Below, piece by piece: positions 1 through 7,457 of a DNA stretch of 64,000 nt. Every line of letters starts with the position of its first letter. Position 1 is the stretch's first letter. The position numbers were made by a program, and so were the translations under genes. Below the pieces are notes generated by a model. That model saw nothing but the letters and a program-made list of their open reading frames with translations. It made no database searches and was not told the DNA's origin. Source of the DNA: Parahoeflea olei (GTDB lineage: Bacteria > Pseudomonadota > Alphaproteobacteria > Rhizobiales > Rhizobiaceae); NCBI RefSeq assembly GCF_001703635.1, contig NZ_LQZT01000010.1, positions 1 to 64,000 on the forward strand, read 5' to 3'.

Positions 1-106
1 CATGCGTGACCACGCACAGCATCTTCGTCCCGGCCTTCAGGCCCTCGACAACCACAACGCCGACATTGTCCGCGTGTTCATGTACCAGCAAATGGGGGGT
101 GCTCAC
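1..106 (-). CDS. SAF-domain protein, N-terminal fragment (SuyA/UxaA-like)
   Basis: This is the first 35 codons of a leftward gene that leaves the window. The start is GTG at 106 with a GGAGG box at about 111-116. The visible peptide begins STPHLLVHEHADNVGV and continues with a run of valines, then EGLKAG. This is the opening of a SAF domain, as found in altronate dehydratase (UxaA N-terminus) and in the small subunit of sulfolactate sulfo-lyase (SuyA). The VVVVEG-x-KAG pattern looks to me more like SuyA than UxaA, but 35 residues cannot settle it. It diverges from the GntR gene and shares the intergenic operator. If it is SuyA, it would act on 3-sulfolactate, an end product of sulfosugar breakdown. 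Confidence 0.6.
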   Translation of the reverse strand, partial: MSTPHLLVHEHADNVGVVVVEGLKAGTKMLCVVTH

Positions 107-157
107 TTGGTCCTCCAATCAGGAAATGGTGAAATACGAAACTGCCCAGTGGACAGC

Positions 158-169
158 TCTTGTATAAGA
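158..169. promoter_or_regulatory. Putative GntR operator, copy 1
   Basis: TCTTGTATAAGA, a near-perfect 12-bp palindrome in the divergent spacer between the SAF-domain gene (start 106) and gntR (start 211). A further half-site-like TATAAGA follows at once. The same motif occurs at 6141, 7372 and 9383, each in a promoter region of this cluster, so I read it as the binding site of the adjacent GntR protein. Its position implies autoregulation. Confidence 0.7.
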
Positions 170-210
170 TATAAGATATGGTGGAGCTGGAATGTCAACC
201 GGGTAAAGCC

Positions 211-972
211 ATGGAAAAGAAAAACGAAGGTGCCTCCCCTGCCGATCCCACAACCCCAGAGGCAATCGGCTACAAGCCACTCTACGCACAGGTGCGCGAC
301 AGGCTGATGCGTCGCCTGGTCGAGGGCGAATGGTTGCCCGGCATGCTGTTGCCGAGCGAGATCGAACTCGCGCGCCAGCTCAATGTCAGTCAGGGCACGG
401 TGCGCAAGGCGCTCGATTCGATGACCGCCGACAATCTGCTGATGCGCCGGCAGGGCCGCGGCACCTATGTCGCCGAACCCGAGGAAAGCCGGATCCTGTT
501 CCAGTTTTTCCGGCTGTCACCCGACCAGGGCACGCCAAGCTTCCCCGATTCGCGGGTGCTGAGCACCGGGCACGCAAAGCCGACGCCCACGGAAACCGAG
601 GCGTTGCGTCTCGAAAAGGGAGACCGGGTGTTCCGCATCGAGCGCATCCGCTCGCTCTCCGACCAGCCGATCCTGATCGAGACCATCACCCTGCCAGCGC
701 GCCGTTTCCCCGATTTCGACCACCTGACCATCATCCCCAACAACCTCTACCGGCTCTATTCGGAGCGGTGGGGCATCACCATCGCCAGCGCCGAGGAGCG
801 GCTGAAGGCGATCGCGGCCAGCGCGCGCGACGCAGCCAAGCTCGGCTGCGACACGGGCGAACCGCTGCTTCTGATCAGCCGTGTCGCCCGCGATCTCGAA
901 AACCGTCCGGTGGAGCTGAGATGGTCGCGCTGCATCACCCGCGAGATCCATTACGCCGTCAATCTGCGCTGA
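211..972 (+). CDS. GntR-family transcriptional regulator (HutC/UTRA type)
   Basis: A 253-aa regulator. Residues about 20-85 form the GntR winged helix-turn-helix (LPSEIELARQLNVSQGTVRKAL, shown here only as an anchor, then RRQGRGTYV). The remainder is a UTRA effector-binding domain with GDRVFRIERIR and a C-terminal sheet ending near IHYAVNLR. UTRA domains usually bind the pathway sugar or its phosphate. I chose ATG 211; an in-frame ATG at 178 is possible but abuts the operator at 158-169, and neither has a strong ribosome site. The gene lies at the head of a sugar-catabolic cluster whose promoters carry one repeated palindrome, so it is probably the local repressor. Confidence 0.88.
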   Translation: MEKKNEGASPADPTTPEAIGYKPLYAQVRDRLMRRLVEGEWLPGMLLPSEIELARQLNVSQGTVRKALDSMTADNLLMRRQGRGTYVAEPEESRILFQFFRLSPDQGTPSFPDSRVLSTGHAKPTPTETEALRLEKGDRVFRIERIRSLSDQPILIETITLPARRFPDFDHLTIIPNNLYRLYSERWGITIASAEERLKAIAASARDAAKLGCDTGEPLLLISRVARDLENRPVELRWSRCITREIHYAVNLR

Positions 973-1007
973 TCGCGCGCCGCCGACCAACAGACGGTCC
1001 GGATGCG

Positions 1008-2093
1008 CTACAGCGCGATCGCCTGGCCGGTCTTGGCGGAGCGTTCCGCCGCAAGCCCGATCCTGACGGCCTTGAGCCCGTCATCGAGCGACACTTCCGG
1101 CACGCCGCCCTTGTTGACCAGGTCGAGAAACTTGCGGTGCTGGAAATAGGTGGAGCCGTGATGATCGCCGACCGCGAGAATTGCCGGATCGACATGCATG
1201 ACCTCGCGGTGCTCCTGCTTGCTCGCGCGCGGCGACAGCACGAATTCGGAATGCCGCTCCTTGCCGTCGGGCGCAAACCGCGCCGGCCCCGGCACCAGCG
1301 CCTCGGCCTTGGCCACATCGCCGGTCACCGCGATCGCCTCCTGCCAGGTCGAGCCTTCGGCGAACATGCACAGATCGAGCATCGCCCGCACGCCATTGGC
1401 AAAATCGACCACGACATAGGCATTGTCGAGGATGTCGGGCGTGCGGCCATCATAGGTCTCGTCGCGGAAATTGACGTCCGCCGCGCCCGAGGCATAGACC
1501 CGCACCGGCTCCGACTTCGCGATCAGCCGCATCAGGTCGAAGAAATGGCAGCATTTCTCCACCAGCGTGCCGCCGGTCCTGTCTTCGAACCGGTTCCAGT
1601 CGCCAACCTTCCTGAGGAAGGGAAAGCGGTGCTCGCGGATCGAGATCATCCGCACCTGCCCCGTCTCGCCCGACGCCGCGGCCGCGATCAGCCGCTCCAC
1701 CGGCGGCATGTAGCGATACTCCATCGCCACCCAGACCGGCGCGGATCGTCCTTCCGCCAACGCCAGGATCTCCTCGCAATGGGCGAGCGTGGTGCAGAGC
1801 GGCTTTTCCACCAGGATCGGCAGATCCGCCGGCAGCACGTCCTTGAGGATCGGATGGTGCAGGTGGTTGGGCGCGGCGATCACCAGCGCGTCGCACAGGC
1901 CCGATTCAATGAGCTCCATGTGATCGGTGAAGCTCGCACAGCCGGGGCCTGCGAGATTGGACGCGATCGAGCGCATGCCCGGATCGGGATCGCACACTGC
2001 GCTCACCCGCGCGCCCTCGATCAGGCCGATATTGCGGATGTGTTCGTGCCCCATCATGCCCGAGCCGATGATGCCGTATCTGATGTCTCTCAT
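1008..2093 (-). CDS. Gfo/Idh/MocA-family NAD(P)-dependent enzyme
   Basis: A 361-aa protein with an N-terminal Rossmann fold (YGIIGSGMMGHEH, residues about 5-17), the EKP motif (VEKPLC) that marks Gfo/Idh enzymes, and a C-terminal domain containing TGGTLVEKCCHFFDLMRL. Start ATG 2093 lies 10 bp after the isomerase stop, so the two are co-transcribed. Gfo/Idh members oxidise sugar hydroxyls; some use NAD as a catalytic cofactor for glycoside cleavage (GH4-like redox mechanisms, GH109, GH188). Because the cluster otherwise lacks a glycosidase, this protein could be the glycoside-opening enzyme, for example an NAD-dependent sulfoquinovosidase. That is inference; a plain sugar dehydrogenase is the alternative. 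Confidence 0.85.
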   Translation of the reverse strand: MRDIRYGIIGSGMMGHEHIRNIGLIEGARVSAVCDPDPGMRSIASNLAGPGCASFTDHMELIESGLCDALVIAAPNHLHHPILKDVLPADLPILVEKPLCTTLAHCEEILALAEGRSAPVWVAMEYRYMPPVERLIAAAASGETGQVRMISIREHRFPFLRKVGDWNRFEDRTGGTLVEKCCHFFDLMRLIAKSEPVRVYASGAADVNFRDETYDGRTPDILDNAYVVVDFANGVRAMLDLCMFAEGSTWQEAIAVTGDVAKAEALVPGPARFAPDGKERHSEFVLSPRASKQEHREVMHVDPAILAVGDHHGSTYFQHRKFLDLVNKGGVPEVSLDDGLKAVRIGLAAERSAKTGQAIAL

Positions 2094-2103
2094 GGCGATG
2101 ACC

Positions 2104-3492
2104 CTAGAGGTGAAGGACCGGCAGCCCGGCGGCCGCGGCGAAACTTTCGAGCTTCGCAACATGGTCGCCATAGGCGAGCGCCATATGGTGTTCGAGCCCG
2201 CTGTCGATCACGCGGGCGAGCAGTTCGCCTGCCGGGCGGTCGAACCGCACCACACCGGAGGTGCCGGTGAACGCCATCTCGCGCTTAAGCATCTCGCCGC
2301 GCGCGAGCACGAGGCACTGCTCGCCACGCGCCTGGCTCAGCCGCGCAAAGGTGACAGGGCCGGGCTTGAGCGGAAACTCGAACAGCAGCGGCATCTTGCG
2401 ATTGGTGTGGATCGTGGCACGGGCGCGCGCATCCGGGTCCGCCATCGACACCGGCGCCTGGCCGCAATGCCACACCACCCCGGTGTCGTCGTCCACATCG
2501 AGATCGACCAGGTCGACCAGGAACACCGGCGCGTCCGCTGCCGCCTGCAGCAGAAGCTGGGTCGCAGCCCCGTAGACATCGGCCTCGCAGGCGCAGGGCA
2601 CGCGCCCCTCGCCCATCATCGAGGCCGGGCCGCAGACCGCGCCGCCATACTCCGTGAAGGTTTCCGGCCAGCAGCGGATCGCGAAGGCGTCGAAGCCGCC
2701 GTCGCGCTTCATGCCGTCGAGCGCGAGCTTGAGCCTCAGCGACCGGTCGAGCTCGGCCTGGTCGACGCGATCGAGGCCCGTGAGGTTTTCAGCCGCGCTC
2801 TCGCGGAGTGCGGCGGCGTCGGCTTCCGGCGCCGCCTGCGCCCGCGCGAACAGCTCGGCCAGTTCGAAGCCCACCACGTTGATGCCGGTCAGCACCGCGA
2901 GCCGATCCGCGTCATAGCCGCAGGTATCGAACCCCTCCGGGTGCCGGCCGATGCGGGCAATGGTCCTGCCGCGCAGTTGGTCGATGAGCGCGCGCCCCTC
3001 GGCGGGGTCCGCGCTGCTTGCTTCGGTCGCAAGCGGCGCGACCATCGGCGTTTCCGGGAACAGTTTCTCGAGCCCCGGTGTGCCCGGCGCGGCATGGCGC
3101 CAGGAAAACAGCCGGTGGCGCAGCCCGAGCGCATGGGAGGCGAGATTGAGCCCGCAAAAGGCGTTGAGCCTCAGCCGACCGCCGAGCCGCGGCTCGGGCA
3201 CCGCCCAGATGGCCAGTGGCTGATCGAACCGGTCGGCGATCCGGCAGGTCATCGCCGCGTCGGTGAAGGTGACCTGCAGGATCAGGATCCGGTCCGGCCG
3301 AGCCGCCGCGACCTCCGCCATCGCCGCCTCGGTTGCAGCCGCGTCCATCAGCAGCGTTTCGGGGCCGACCAGGCGGTGGCCCAGGGCCTCAAGATCGGCA
3401 CGCATGGCCGCGAGCATCTCCTCGGCGAAACCCACGTCGAAGGTCGGCCGCCCCAAGGGCAGGACGCCGAGTGTGAGAGAATTACCGGACAT
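2104..3492 (-). CDS. FucI/AraA-fold sugar isomerase-like protein
   Basis: A 462-aa protein with the layout of L-fucose/L-arabinose isomerase-like proteins: an N-terminal substrate-binding alpha/beta region (ILILQVTFTDAA at about 70-80), a middle domain (FGLNLASHALG-like segment, GRIGRHPEGF-like segment) and a C-terminal domain with CWPETFTEYGGAVCGPASMMGEG and CEADVYGA, where the family places metal ligands. It is not close to true FucI. The best functional analogue I know is the AraA/FucI-like sulfoquinovose isomerase (SqvD). It precedes the Gfo/Idh gene by 10 bp and diverges from the gene at 3539. No copy of the GntR operator lies in its 46-bp upstream spacer, so regulation may be separate. 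Confidence 0.75.
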   Translation of the reverse strand: MSGNSLTLGVLPLGRPTFDVGFAEEMLAAMRADLEALGHRLVGPETLLMDAAATEAAMAEVAAARPDRILILQVTFTDAAMTCRIADRFDQPLAIWAVPEPRLGGRLRLNAFCGLNLASHALGLRHRLFSWRHAAPGTPGLEKLFPETPMVAPLATEASSADPAEGRALIDQLRGRTIARIGRHPEGFDTCGYDADRLAVLTGINVVGFELAELFARAQAAPEADAAALRESAAENLTGLDRVDQAELDRSLRLKLALDGMKRDGGFDAFAIRCWPETFTEYGGAVCGPASMMGEGRVPCACEADVYGAATQLLLQAAADAPVFLVDLVDLDVDDDTGVVWHCGQAPVSMADPDARARATIHTNRKMPLLFEFPLKPGPVTFARLSQARGEQCLVLARGEMLKREMAFTGTSGVVRFDRPAGELLARVIDSGLEHHMALAYGDHVAKLESFAAAAGLPVLHL

Positions 3493-3538
3493 GCCGTTGG
3501 CCCCTTACATCCCCGTTTAAAAACACTAGATTGGCTTC

Positions 3539-4126
3539 ATGAACCCGATCCTGAGACGCTGGCCCCCGGCCGCCATCCTTGCCCTGGCCATCGTCGCCGT
3601 CACCCTGCCCACCCGCGGCCATGCCACGGAAGCGGCCTGGGCGCGTCTGGCGCAGGGCGGCTACACCATTCTGCTCGGTCACGCCCGCGCCCCCGGCGGG
3701 GAACCGCTCGATCCCGATATCGGTGACTGCGACGCCCGCAGAAACCTCACCGACCGCGGCATTCAGGAAGCGCGCCGAATCGGCATGCGCTTCGCCGCCC
3801 GCGCGGTCTCCATCAGCGCCGTCTATTCCGGAGAGTTCTGCCGTGCGCTGAAAACCGCCGAACTCGCTTTCGGTCGCCGCAACGTGGAAAGCCGGGCCTA
3901 TCTGAACTCGATCGTCGGCGGCGCGGATCCCGATGACATTCCGGAAGAGCTGATCGCCCAGGTCGAGGCGTTCAACAGCGCCGGCAACCAGTTGATGGTC
4001 ACCCATCCCGTTCTGATCCGGGCGATCTCCGGCACCACGCCGCGCGAAGGCGAAGCCATCATCATCGCGCGCGGGGTCAATCCCGGTGACCGCCCCCGCG
4101 TGGTCAACCGGCTGCTGCTCGACTAG
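3539..4126 (+). CDS. Exported histidine-phosphatase-superfamily protein, catalytic Arg missing
   Basis: A 195-aa protein with a signal peptide (residues 1-30, hydrophobic AILALAIVAVTL, cleavage near GHA-TEA). The phosphoglycerate-mutase-like fold is visible from LLGHARAPGGEP, CDARRNLTDRGIQEARRIG and the second histidine in VTHPVLIRAISG. The family normally has RHG/RHA at the first site; here the arginine is glycine (LLGHA), so phosphatase activity is doubtful. It lies opposite to its neighbours, between the isomerase and aldolase genes, and is probably not part of the sugar pathway. Its stop and the aldolase stop are 17 bp apart, tail to tail. Confidence 0.75.
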   Translation: MNPILRRWPPAAILALAIVAVTLPTRGHATEAAWARLAQGGYTILLGHARAPGGEPLDPDIGDCDARRNLTDRGIQEARRIGMRFAARAVSISAVYSGEFCRALKTAELAFGRRNVESRAYLNSIVGGADPDDIPEELIAQVEAFNSAGNQLMVTHPVLIRAISGTTPREGEAIIIARGVNPGDRPRVVNRLLLD

Positions 4127-4143
4127 GCGGGCGCGGCCAGGCA

Positions 4144-5178
4144 TCAGCCGAAATCGCCGTAGCCGTGGCGGAAGCCCTTGTCCGCCGGGGAGAAGCGCGC
4201 CCCGTCCGGCCCGTAGACCGCGTGACGGTGCCAGGGCGTCGCAGCCTGGTCGGTCAGCGCATTGAGCGCCCGCATATAGTCGACTGACTCGCTTTCGAGC
4301 CCCTTTCGCATCGCCTCCCAATCCGGATAGAACCCGAACGGCTCGAGCCAGATCGCCCGGCCGGCGAGATAGCCCGAGGCGCCGGCGCGATAGGCATGGG
4401 CGAGGATGTTGCGGAATTCGGTCTTGCCGGCGCCCGCCGACAGCATCACCCAGGGCCGGCCGGCAAGCCGCCCCATCTCGTCGAACGCCGCCTGCACCTC
4501 GGCGTCTTCCTCTTCGGGGACATCCCTGGCCGCGACCGGGCTTTCGAGCTTGAACACGTCGATGCCGAAGTCCGGATCCGCGAAATCGGCGACCGACTGC
4601 AGCACATGGTCGGTGCGCTTGCCGGTCATCTCGATGTAGTCGGTGCTCTGGTGCGCGTCGCCTGGCAGCGGATAGACCAGAAGCTCGAACAGGAAGGGAA
4701 TGTCATAGCGCGCGCAGTCTTCGCCGATACGCTTGGCGAAATCCTTCTGCGCCGCGCGCACATGCGCAGCGGCATCCGGACGGTACCAGGCCAGCACCTT
4801 GACCGCGTCACCGCCCATGCGCTTGATCTTGGCCACCGACCAGTCGTCGATCCCGGACGACAGCCGGCCGTCGGGTGTCTCGGTGAACAGCGAATCCTCG
4901 AGCGTCACAATCAGGCCCTTGGCCGGCGAGAGCGCGTCGATCCCGCGCGGAATGGCGAAATGCGGATCGAGCAGCATCGCCGAGGCCTCGTCCTGCAGCG
5001 TCTCGATCAGCAGCCTCTTGAAATCGGCGACGGCCTGCCAGGGCGCCTCTGCGACACCGTGGCGCCTCGCGATCGGCCCCTTGATCGGCGGCCGCTGGTC
5101 GACCGCCGTCATCTTGAACAGGCCGCCCGCGTCGGCCATGCGCCGCATGCCCCACAGTTTTCCCGCGCTCAACTGCAT
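4144..5178 (-). CDS. Class I aldolase of the LacD/YihT type
   Basis: A 344-aa protein of the DeoC/LacD aldolase group. It shows AVDQR near the N-terminus (about residue 23), FKLESP, whose lysine aligns with the Schiff-base lysine of tagatose-bisphosphate and sulfofructose-phosphate aldolases, then PWVMLSAG and GASGYLAGRAIW, the phosphate/substrate loop. It should cleave a ketose 1-phosphate to dihydroxyacetone phosphate plus a C3 aldehyde. Start ATG 5178 has an AAGGAGG box and overlaps the kinase gene by 10 bp, so kinase and aldolase are translated from one message. A C-terminal extension of about 40 residues after the barrel makes it longer than YihT. Confidence 0.85.
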   Translation of the reverse strand: MQLSAGKLWGMRRMADAGGLFKMTAVDQRPPIKGPIARRHGVAEAPWQAVADFKRLLIETLQDEASAMLLDPHFAIPRGIDALSPAKGLIVTLEDSLFTETPDGRLSSGIDDWSVAKIKRMGGDAVKVLAWYRPDAAAHVRAAQKDFAKRIGEDCARYDIPFLFELLVYPLPGDAHQSTDYIEMTGKRTDHVLQSVADFADPDFGIDVFKLESPVAARDVPEEEDAEVQAAFDEMGRLAGRPWVMLSAGAGKTEFRNILAHAYRAGASGYLAGRAIWLEPFGFYPDWEAMRKGLESESVDYMRALNALTDQAATPWHRHAVYGPDGARFSPADKGFRHGYGDFG

Positions 5179-6074
5179 GGGTGCGCCTCCTTGATGAAGC
5201 TCTCGGTCTCGGCCCGCGTCGGATAGCCCGCGCGGCCATCCGATCGCGTGCATTTGATCGCCGCCACGGCATTGGCGAAGCGGATCGCCTCGGGCGGTTC
5301 CGCCCCCTCGCCCAGCCGCAGCGCGAAGGCGCCGTGCCAGATGTCGCCGGCGCCGAGCGTGTCGACCGGCGTGATCCGGTAGGCCGGTTCCGAGCCCTGA
5401 TCGCCGCCGTGGCGCCAGCGCACGCCGTTTTCACCGTCGGTCACGCAGACGAAGACCCCGGTCTCGGCAGCGATGTCGGCGAGCGCCCGGACGAGATCGG
5501 AGTGCCCCGCCCAGTCGCGCAGGCCCTGGGCCGAAAAGGCGATATGGCTTGCAAGCCGCAGCGCTGCCTCGGCCTCGCGGGTCGGCGCCTCGGCGTCGAG
5601 CACACCAGGCAGGCCACGGTCGCGGGCGGCCCGCATCAGCGCTTCGGCCCCGTCGGGCCAGCGCGTATCGGCAAGCGCGGCATCGAAATCATCGGGCAGT
5701 GCCGCCTCGAGCCAGTCGGAATTCATCGGCAGCGCGGGATCGCGGAAATTGACGATCTGGCGTTCGCCCGCCTGGTCGATGAACACGGAGGAGAACGAGG
5801 AGCGGCAGCCCGCAAAGCGGCGCACCAGGGAACAGTCCACGCCCTCTTCGGCAAGCCCGGCCATGATCATGTCGGCCACCTGCTCGTCGCCGAGCCGGCT
5901 TGCAAGCAGCGCCGTGCCGCCGAGCCGGGCCACGGCGACGGCTGCATTCGCCGCCCCGCCGCCACCGGTAATGGCGGCATCCCTGGCCCGGTATTTCTCG
6001 GCCAGCCGCGGCATCTCGTCCAGGAAATACACGAAATCCACCACGGCCACGCCGGCCGTCACGATCTTTGCCAT
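5169..6074 (-). CDS. PfkB-family sugar kinase, sulfofructose-kinase-like
   Basis: A 301-aa ribokinase-type kinase: N-terminal GGGGAANAAVAVARLG (about 35-50), C-terminal anion hole and base DTLGAGDIWHGAF (about 245-257) followed by AVAAIKCTRSDGRAGYP. The segments FLDEMPRLAEKY, RQIVNF and ADTRWPDGA match, in place and spacing, those I remember from E. coli YihV (6-deoxy-6-sulfofructose kinase), including the Asn and Arg that contact the sulfonate there. It is therefore a better fit to a sulfofructose kinase than to a general fructokinase. ATG 6074 with GAAGG is preferred over GTG 6080. The operator at 6141-6152 lies 67 bp upstream. Confidence 0.82.
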   Translation of the reverse strand: MAKIVTAGVAVVDFVYFLDEMPRLAEKYRARDAAITGGGGAANAAVAVARLGGTALLASRLGDEQVADMIMAGLAEEGVDCSLVRRFAGCRSSFSSVFIDQAGERQIVNFRDPALPMNSDWLEAALPDDFDAALADTRWPDGAEALMRAARDRGLPGVLDAEAPTREAEAALRLASHIAFSAQGLRDWAGHSDLVRALADIAAETGVFVCVTDGENGVRWRHGGDQGSEPAYRITPVDTLGAGDIWHGAFALRLGEGAEPPEAIRFANAVAAIKCTRSDGRAGYPTRAETESFIKEAHPCS

Positions 6075-6140
6075 CGTCACCCTTCACTCCCGGCGGACTG
6101 AAGACCCGCAAAACTGGGCCATGCCTGGAACCCTATCAAG

Positions 6141-6152
6141 TCTTATATAAGA
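6141..6152. promoter_or_regulatory. Putative GntR operator, copy 2
   Basis: TCTTATATAAGA, a perfect 12-bp palindrome within CAAG-site-CACAAG. It lies 67 bp upstream of the kinase-aldolase operon and behind the TRAP solute-binding gene. It is identical to copy 4. Confidence 0.72.
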
Positions 6153-6256
6153 CACAAGATTGAAAACGCGCCCCACTGCCGGCGGCATCCCGGACCGCCG
6201 AGACCTGACCGCCCGGGCGCGTACCCGGGCACTCAGGCCGTGCGGCATGCCGGAAC

Positions 6257-7336
6257 TCACTTGGTGTCGAGGGCCGCGCCGGCGTCGATTTCCTCGGTGG
6301 CCTTGGCCGCTTCCGCGACCAGCAGGTCGTAGAAGGTGGTGCCGCCGTCGACATTGGCCTTGAACCAGTCGAACACCGGCGCCGCCGCCTCCTTGAACTG
6401 GGCCTTTTCCTCCATGCTCGGCACATAGACCGAACCGCCGGCCTCGGCGAAAGCCTTGTAGGCGTCGATCGACTTGCGCTTGGGCGAGGCGAAGGTCGCC
6501 TGCTGCAGGGCGGCGAAGCCGTCGACGATCACGCGGCGCATGCTTGCATCCATGCCCATGAACCTATCGTTGTTCATGTACCAGAGCGCTCCCATGTAGG
6601 AATGGCCGTCGAGCGTCAGGAACTTGAGCCCCGCATCGGGGAACTTCATGCCCATGATGTCGGTGATGCCATTCTGGGTGCCTTCGACCACCCCGGTCTG
6701 GAACGAGGTGAACAGTTCCGGCCACGGGATCGGCGTCGGCGACGCGCCCATCGCCCGCACCAGTTCCTGCGGCAGGTCGGCGACCACCGTGCGGATCTTC
6801 AGGCCTGCGAGGTCGGCCGGCGACCGCACCTCGCGCTTGGTGTTGGCGAAATTGCGCCATCCGCCGGTGTTGCCGATGGTCATCAGCCGGATCTTGTCGC
6901 CCGAATCGGCAAGCATCTGTTCGCGCATGGCGCGCACGAACGGCCCTTCGGTCAGCACCGCCTCGGCAACGCGGTCGTCGCGCAACAGGTAAGGCAGGTC
7001 GAGCACCTGCACATAGGGGAAGATCCCCGAGGCGCCGCCCGAGGTGGAGATGTAGATGTCGATCGAGCCATCGGCGATGCCCTGCAGGCATTCCGCCCCG
7101 GTCGAGCACAGCTGCGTGCCGATGAACAGTTCCACCGCGATCGCGCCGTTCGATGCCTTCTCGACATAGTCCTTGAACACCACAAGGCCGTCATAGTCCT
7201 CGTCGTTCTCGTTGGAATTGGCGGTGGCCCTGAGCGTGATATCAGCCCCCTGCGCCGCCGTCACAGCACTGCCGGCAAGGACCGCGAGCCCGAGCGCCGC
7301 TGCACCGAGCGTTTTCATGGCCTGTTTCAGTATCAT
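6257..7336 (-). CDS. TRAP transporter solute-binding protein (DctP family)
   Basis: A 359-aa periplasmic protein with a Sec signal peptide (MKTLGAAALGLAVLAGSAV, cleaved near AQG-ADI). DctP features include LRATANSNENDEDY, IDIYISTSGGASGIFPYVQVLDLPYLLRD (anchors for ligand tunnel) and the conserved arginine region LKIRTV. DctP proteins usually bind carboxylates or sulfonates through that arginine, which agrees with an anionic substrate. Start ATG 7336 has AGGGAGG. It is the third TRAP gene, placed after dctM with its own operator at 7372-7383. Ligand identity is unknown. Confidence 0.9.
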   Translation of the reverse strand: MILKQAMKTLGAAALGLAVLAGSAVTAAQGADITLRATANSNENDEDYDGLVVFKDYVEKASNGAIAVELFIGTQLCSTGAECLQGIADGSIDIYISTSGGASGIFPYVQVLDLPYLLRDDRVAEAVLTEGPFVRAMREQMLADSGDKIRLMTIGNTGGWRNFANTKREVRSPADLAGLKIRTVVADLPQELVRAMGASPTPIPWPELFTSFQTGVVEGTQNGITDIMGMKFPDAGLKFLTLDGHSYMGALWYMNNDRFMGMDASMRRVIVDGFAALQQATFASPKRKSIDAYKAFAEAGGSVYVPSMEEKAQFKEAAAPVFDWFKANVDGGTTFYDLLVAEAAKATEEIDAGAALDTK

Positions 7337-7371
7337 GATCGAACCTCCCTTTGATGAAACTGTCGCCCAAG

Positions 7372-7383
7372 TCTTGTATAAGA
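7372..7383. promoter_or_regulatory. Putative GntR operator, copy 3
   Basis: TCTTGTATAAGA, identical to copy 1, 36 bp upstream of the dctP start and flanked by CAAG on both sides (CAAG-site-GACAAG). Confidence 0.72.
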
Positions 7384-7413
7384 GACAAGCTCGACGAGCC
7401 CCCGGAGCTTGTC
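7384..7413 (-). terminator. Stem-loop behind the TRAP permease gene
   Basis: GACAAGCTC at 7384-7392 pairs perfectly with GAGCTTGTC at 7405-7413 (9 bp stem, 12-nt loop). It lies between dctM and dctP, touching the operator. Only a weak T-rich tail follows, so it may be a weak terminator or an RNA-stability element that separates permease from binding-protein expression. Confidence 0.45.
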
Positions 7414-7457
7414 AAGCATGGCCGGCCCGCCTGTCGTCTGCCGAGGCCCCGCCCGCC

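Noticed and set aside
330..2270. Long rightward open frame of over 600 codons across gntR and the Gfo/Idh gene
   Set aside because: It is an antisense/alternate-frame artefact of GC-rich DNA; it overlaps two well-supported genes and its sequence is Arg/His/Pro-rich without motifs.
2104..3492. True L-fucose or L-arabinose isomerase
   Set aside because: The fold resembles these but length and motifs differ, and no fucose or arabinose kinase/aldolase partners are present.
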